A stretch of 64,000 bases of DNA. Source: Reinekea sp. G2M2-21 (GTDB lineage Bacteria; Pseudomonadota; Gammaproteobacteria; Pseudomonadales; Natronospirillaceae). The notes under the pieces were generated by a model. The model ran no database searches. It was given only the letters and a program-made list of their open reading frames with translations, and had not been told where the DNA came from. The position numbers and the translations under genes were made by a program. The DNA lies in NCBI RefSeq assembly GCF_015687175.1, contig NZ_JADPQG010000001.1, forward strand, positions 1,488,001 through 1,552,000, in the 5' to 3' direction. This document shows, one piece after another, positions 59,794 to 64,000 of the stretch; within the stretch, counting starts at the first letter, position 1; every line of letters begins with the position of its first letter.

Positions 59794-61014
59794 TTGGACA
59801 CCATTTCAAGCGCAGTGGAAACCTTAACCACGGGTACCAACACATTATTTATCTTATTAGGCGCCATTATGGTGCTGTTCATGCACGCAGGTTTTGCGTT
59901 TCTGGAAGTCGGCACGGTTCGGCACAAGAACCAAGTCAACGCGCTGGTTAAAATCATCACAGACTTTGGCGTTTCGACGATTGCGTATTTCTTTATTGGT
60001 TATTGGGTTGCCTACGGGTCGTCTTTTTTTGGCAGTGCGACAGAATTAACGCAAAACAACGGTTATGAGCTCGTTAAATTTTTCTTCCTACTGACCTTTG
60101 CGGCCGCTATACCAGCCATTATTTCAGGCGGTATTGCTGAGCGGGCACGCTTTAATCCTTTTCTACTCGCTTCGTTCCTAATAGTTGGGCTAGCCTACCC
60201 ATTTTTTGAAGGACTCATCTGGAACGGAAACTACGGCTACCAAGCGTGGTTAGAAAATTCGTTTGGCGCGCCATTTCATGATTTTGCCGGTTCTATTGTG
60301 GTTCACGCGTTTGGCGGCTGGGTTGCCTTTGCAGCAATCTTGCTATTAGGTTCCCGAAACGGACGATTTCGCAACGGACGTTTGGTGGCCTTCGCCCCTT
60401 CCAGCATTCCATTTCTGGCTTTAGGCGCCTGGATCCTCACGGTAGGCTGGTTTGGTTTTAACGTTATGTCTGCGCAGACCATAGATTCCATTTCCGGATT
60501 AGTGGCGGTGAACAGCCTGATGGCCATGGTTGGCGGAACGCTGGTCGCTTTATTCGCTGGCAAAAACGATCCAGGCTTCATTCATAACGGCCCGCTCGCG
60601 GGATTGGTGGCGGTATGTGCAGGCTCCGACCTGATGCACCCCATCGGCGCGCTCGTCACCGGTGCTATTGCCGGTGGATTATTCGTGTTTGTATTTACCT
60701 GGGCACAAAACAACCTCAAAAAATTCGATGACGTACTCGGTGTCTGGCCACTGCACGGTCTGTGCGGTTTGTGGGGTGGTATCGCGGCTGGAATTTTTGG
60801 CTTACAGGGGTTAGGAGGTTTAGGTGGCGTTAGCTTTATTTCTCAAGTTATCGGTTCAGTGACCGGTGTATTGGTCGCCGTTATCGGTGGTTTTATAGCC
60901 TATGGCTTGATAAAACAGTTCACACCGTTACGTTTGGACCAGGAAGAAGAATATAAAGGTGCAGATTTGTCTATTCACAAAATTGGTTCAACCAGTGTTA
61001 GCATGGACGACTAA
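59794..61014 (+). CDS. amtB: Ammonium transporter
   Basis: A 406-residue inner-membrane ammonium channel with about 11 helices. MHAGFAFLEVGTVRHKN, FAGSIVVHAFGGW (first of the twin His) and WPLHGLCGLWGGIAAGIFG (second) are standard. The open frame reaches TTG 59764, but TTG 59794 has GGAGG 5 bases upstream and the usual short start. Nitrogen control by sigma-54/NtrC is suggested by the upstream sites. glnK is not adjacent. Confidence 0.93.
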   Translation: MDTISSAVETLTTGTNTLFILLGAIMVLFMHAGFAFLEVGTVRHKNQVNALVKIITDFGVSTIAYFFIGYWVAYGSSFFGSATELTQNNGYELVKFFFLLTFAAAIPAIISGGIAERARFNPFLLASFLIVGLAYPFFEGLIWNGNYGYQAWLENSFGAPFHDFAGSIVVHAFGGWVAFAAILLLGSRNGRFRNGRLVAFAPSSIPFLALGAWILTVGWFGFNVMSAQTIDSISGLVAVNSLMAMVGGTLVALFAGKNDPGFIHNGPLAGLVAVCAGSDLMHPIGALVTGAIAGGLFVFVFTWAQNNLKKFDDVLGVWPLHGLCGLWGGIAAGIFGLQGLGGLGGVSFISQVIGSVTGVLVAVIGGFIAYGLIKQFTPLRLDQEEEYKGADLSIHKIGSTSVSMDD

Positions 61015-61040
61015 CAAATCAAATCTGTGACACCAAAACT

Positions 61041-61070
61041 AAAAAAGGCGAACAAATGCTCGCCTTTTTT
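61041..61070. terminator. Bidirectional terminator between amtB and fliD
   Basis: AAAAAAGGCGA-loop-TCGCCTTTTTT is an 11-bp stem with A and T tracts at its ends. It can serve amtB and the convergent fliD. Confidence 0.9.
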
Positions 61071-61083
61071 TGCTCAATGATAA

Positions 61084-64000
61084 TTATTTATCCTTTGATG
61101 CATTCATTGCTTCAAACTGCCGCACCAAAAAGTCTTCTGTTGTCTTAAGCTGACTGATAAGTTTGTCATTAAATAAAAACTTCGCTCGCAAACGCTCTTC
61201 AAATGCTGCAATGCGCGAGTCAATCAGACTTCTCTCTTCTGTGATAGCGTCCTGATCGTCAATAAGGTTGTCTTCTTTTTCAGTCAATAACCCTGAATTC
61301 CCCAAAATACTGTCCAGTAGGGAATCAAACTTCGACATAATTCCTTGCACGTAAGAAACAGACCCACGATCTCCAATCCGGGTACCTGTGACTCTTAACA
61401 ATAAGCCTGCTGCGTCATCAATGGATCCTACGGCATCTTTACCATTCACACCCGGTGTCGACGTGGTAAAGCCGAAGATATCAATCCCACCTGTGGTAAT
61501 TTCGCTGACACTGACGGTAGATTCTTTACCTTTACTCACCGAAAAAATCCCGAATGTGTTTGTTGCCGGGTCAAATTGCACGTCCACTGACTTCTTAGCG
61601 GCTTTCAACTCGCTGTCTGCGTTAATCTTTGCTTTCAACTCAGCGGCCAGCGTCAAGCCACTGGAGTAGGCCCCAGTCGCCAACGTGATAGTGCCCGATT
61701 CGACGCCATCAATTTCGACCTTTAAGGTGTTATTAGTCCCTGTGATAACCGCAGCTGTTGAAAAATCCCAACCTGTTGCACCGAGCAGATAACCATTCGT
61801 GGCTGCCTGGCTACCCTCAGAGGCAGTTAAATACTGACCACGACCTGTTGCTTTCACACCATTGATTGTGCCTTCGACGTCTTTACCAGTCGTAACACTC
61901 GCTGGCGCGCCATTGCCATCCGCCAAACCAAGTTGGGTAATGGCTGTTAATGAAACATTCGAAAGAGTAACGTCCGTAGAGTTATCAAAGGCAATGACAA
62001 AACGTCCATTTCCGCTTTCGTTCTGCTCATAGGTAACCGTCGATTGAGAATCAAACCCGGTATATTGCCCCTTCGATAAACCAAAACCGTCAAATCCATT
62101 AATATTGATGGCGCCTGCGGTCAGGCCAAGAGCAGTGGTCGCGTTGGCGTCGGCTGCTGATATCTGAATGGATGCGTCGGCACCAAAAGTGGCTTCAGTT
62201 GCTAAACCATTTTTTGAAACAGTTTCAAAATATAACTGATTACTTCCATCTAATTTTGCAACGATATCGCCGGCTGCAAATTCACCACCTCCGTTAGCTG
62301 AAAGAAGTGCTGAATCCAGTGCTTGTTGAATGACAGTCAGATTAGACTCGCTATCGTTCGTGCCAAGAGTACCGTCACCTGTCACAGATACATCGATATC
62401 TATGCCATCAACTTTTAAGGTAAAGGTCGCAGGAGTCGCTGAGAAGTCAGTACCTGTTGACAGGTCGACAGATCCGGCGCTGGTCGTTGCCCCGATACCA
62501 TCCCGTTTTATCTCCAATTCTTGGGTACTGCCCGAAGCAACAGTTTTAAGCACTAAACCATTGTTTTCCATACTCGCGGTAATGACACCAGCACCCACAA
62601 CAGAATCTATGGCGGTTTGAATAGAATCAATGTTATCGACACCGTTTCCGACAACATCTATGGAGTATTCGGTACCATTCAAGTCGATAACAAACTGAGC
62701 TGCATCAGTCGTAAAATCGATTGCATTTGAAATATTGCGTGTTCCCCGCTCTGTTAATGCACCTTGTGCACTGGCGGCAATCGTTGGATCGGCATTAATC
62801 TGATTCTGGATCTCAAGCGCCAGGTCATCAGCCGTTTCGTAGGTTGCTGCAGTCAGCGTAATCGTGGAACTGTCTACCGTTCCATATCGATTTGTATATG
62901 AGATTTCGAACTCTGTGCCCGCGGCAATTGTGACACCACTGTTTGCCACGCTATCTGTCATACCAAGATAGTCGGCCCCGGTTGTGACGGTATTGGCTAT
63001 CGTCAGAGTCTGAGAACCTGTGGCAGGTTCAGTACGAAACACCAAACGATCGCTGGCATTGAATTCTGCGGTAACAACACCCGCAAGTCCGGCATCATTC
63101 AATTCTGACTGAATGTAGGTCAGTACATCTGAACGGTCTCGATCGATCGTAACATTACCATCGGCGTCCAAGACGTCAGACCAGTCTTCATCAAAAGTAA
63201 TGTTATATGTACCATCGGCACCTGTGCCTGCCAACGTAAGATCGAAATTAACCGGGTTTGCTGAAAAATCAAAACTGTCATCCTCGGTAACTGCCAACAC
63301 ACCAGGAGAAGATGTTGCTGCAAAGGCTGCATCGTTAAGCGTACTGAAATAACTGCCAACGGCCTGTCCGCTTCCCAGCGCCGTCAAACCTAACGTATTA
63401 GCAACCATCGTATCCGCAGATACCACGGAAACCTGAGACGTTGAACCAAATTTACTGGATGTAATATCAAAGCGCTGATTGGCCGCATCAAACGCGACAG
63501 ACACACTTTGACCAACAAAGGTATTATTGATTGAATTTTGCAGCATCAACGCAAGATCGTCGCCACTATTGTAAGAGCCTTGCTCCAAAAACACAGACTT
63601 GGTGGTTCCATCTATATTGAATTTAATCTTATCATTAACATCACTGATAACGACATCGGTCGCAAAGTCTAGCGCTTGAGACGATAATCCCTGATACGTT
63701 CCCTGCGTCGCAACCTGAGTGACATTTACATCATAGGTACCCGGTTTTGTTTTGGGTCCAACACTTACAACTTTAATCTGAGCGTCGGAAGCGTCTGTAT
63801 CGGTGGCTAATAAGCCGACGATCGAACGAGCATCTGCTGTCATTGCCGCTTCGAATTTACTGCGATTGAACGCAAGCTTGAAGTTATTGTTTTGATCGGT
63901 ACTGATTCCCAGCTCAATCAAACTTGAGTATGTTGAGCCGGTTAATCCAGTGATGACTTCCGACAAACCTGAACGTAACTGGCTTTGAACAGATCGCAAT
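61084..64000 (-). CDS. fliD: Flagellar filament-capping protein FliD (partial, unusually large)
   Basis: At least 971 residues are present and the frame runs off the window, so the N-terminus is missing. The start seen at the edge (RSVQSQLRSGLSEVITG) is the conserved internal start of the FliD core. The C-terminus has GLLLRVTGTRIGDRGSVSYVQGIMSKFDSLLDSILGNSGLLTEKEDNLIDDQDAITEERSLIDSRIAAFEERLRAKF, the FliD coiled region. Between them lie at least five beta modules opening with DFs..p..f.l.v.G, the flagellin-hook IN pattern. Typical FliD is about 450-700 residues. Other flagellar genes should follow beyond the edge. Confidence 0.9.
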   Translation of the reverse strand, partial: LRSVQSQLRSGLSEVITGLTGSTYSSLIELGISTDQNNNFKLAFNRSKFEAAMTADARSIVGLLATDTDASDAQIKVVSVGPKTKPGTYDVNVTQVATQGTYQGLSSQALDFATDVVISDVNDKIKFNIDGTTKSVFLEQGSYNSGDDLALMLQNSINNTFVGQSVSVAFDAANQRFDITSSKFGSTSQVSVVSADTMVANTLGLTALGSGQAVGSYFSTLNDAAFAATSSPGVLAVTEDDSFDFSANPVNFDLTLAGTGADGTYNITFDEDWSDVLDADGNVTIDRDRSDVLTYIQSELNDAGLAGVVTAEFNASDRLVFRTEPATGSQTLTIANTVTTGADYLGMTDSVANSGVTIAAGTEFEISYTNRYGTVDSSTITLTAATYETADDLALEIQNQINADPTIAASAQGALTERGTRNISNAIDFTTDAAQFVIDLNGTEYSIDVVGNGVDNIDSIQTAIDSVVGAGVITASMENNGLVLKTVASGSTQELEIKRDGIGATTSAGSVDLSTGTDFSATPATFTLKVDGIDIDVSVTGDGTLGTNDSESNLTVIQQALDSALLSANGGGEFAAGDIVAKLDGSNQLYFETVSKNGLATEATFGADASIQISAADANATTALGLTAGAININGFDGFGLSKGQYTGFDSQSTVTYEQNESGNGRFVIAFDNSTDVTLSNVSLTAITQLGLADGNGAPASVTTGKDVEGTINGVKATGRGQYLTASEGSQAATNGYLLGATGWDFSTAAVITGTNNTLKVEIDGVESGTITLATGAYSSGLTLAAELKAKINADSELKAAKKSVDVQFDPATNTFGIFSVSKGKESTVSVSEITTGGIDIFGFTTSTPGVNGKDAVGSIDDAAGLLLRVTGTRIGDRGSVSYVQGIMSKFDSLLDSILGNSGLLTEKEDNLIDDQDAITEERSLIDSRIAAFEERLRAKFLFNDKLISQLKTTEDFLVRQFEAMNASKDK

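Noticed and set aside
1-64000. CRISPR array, prophage or full insertion sequence
   Set aside because: No regularly spaced direct repeats, no integrase, capsid or transposase genes seen.

Overview
The window reads as a chromosomal segment of a marine-type gammaproteobacterium; Oceanospirillales or a related order is my best guess, and genus is not decidable here. This rests on gene content (ferrous-iron uptake feoAB next to hemG, a choline-to-betaine operon, a PEP-CTERM protein, DUF3360, DUF3301, tRNA hydroxylases, a flagellar cap protein), on moderate GC, and on dense short operons with many GTG/TTG starts. There is no phage, no CRISPR array and no full-length insertion sequence. There is one MITE-like element and one cluster of tRNA-derived repeats.

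Layout. 1-7.7 kb is housekeeping and small metabolism: a membrane-protein tail, a four-gene minus-strand operon (aspartate/glutamate racemase, HAD phosphatase, hotdog thioesterase, small unknown), Xaa-Pro dipeptidase, a PEP-CTERM protein, a TauE-type exporter, and an RhlE helicase downstream of a HEPN-like gene. 7.9-21.4 kb is the most unusual part. Two paralogous envelope-signalling modules, each with an outer-membrane barrel, a FecR-domain protein and a CHASE2-adenylate cyclase, sit on either side of a PLP enzyme and its DecR-like regulator. The second module is a tight four-gene operon with a TPR-barrel protein and a large calcium-repeat lipoprotein. A perfect CRP half-site pair and a Fur-like box lie upstream, so an adenylate-cyclase operon appears to carry its own cAMP-CRP switch.

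21.6-25.1 kb holds iron and heme genes (hemG, feoB, feoA with a Fur box) and a YqfO/CutA-like protein. 25.2-25.6 kb has tRNA-Ser(UGA) followed by two degenerate copies of its 3' end, each spaced by hairpins. 26-32.5 kb holds a DUF7151 lipoprotein with a perfect CRP site, a DUF3360 transporter, a RecQ-family helicase with a small lipoprotein, and a 254-bp element with terminal inverted repeats.

32.5-39.5 kb is a six-gene betI-betB-betA-choX-choW-choV operon that takes up choline and oxidises it to glycine betaine, with a BetI-like operator in front. 39.9-46 kb has a DUF3301 protein, a heterodimeric MdlAB-like ABC exporter, a tiny basic protein and a second ABC exporter. 46.1-49.3 kb holds sdpR-sdpI, murI and ald. 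49.5-54 kb is a divergent galR / galT-galK-galM Leloir locus with two operators (no galE in the window), followed by a small barrel protein and a CheY-like receiver.

54.7-61 kb has a DUF1566 protein, the two alternative tRNA-U34 hydroxylases trhP and trhO in one overlapping operon, an alpha/beta hydrolase, a stand-alone CBM48 protein, and amtB behind a sigma-54/NtrC-type control region. The window ends inside an unusually large fliD. All functional calls come from reading motifs; no database search was run.
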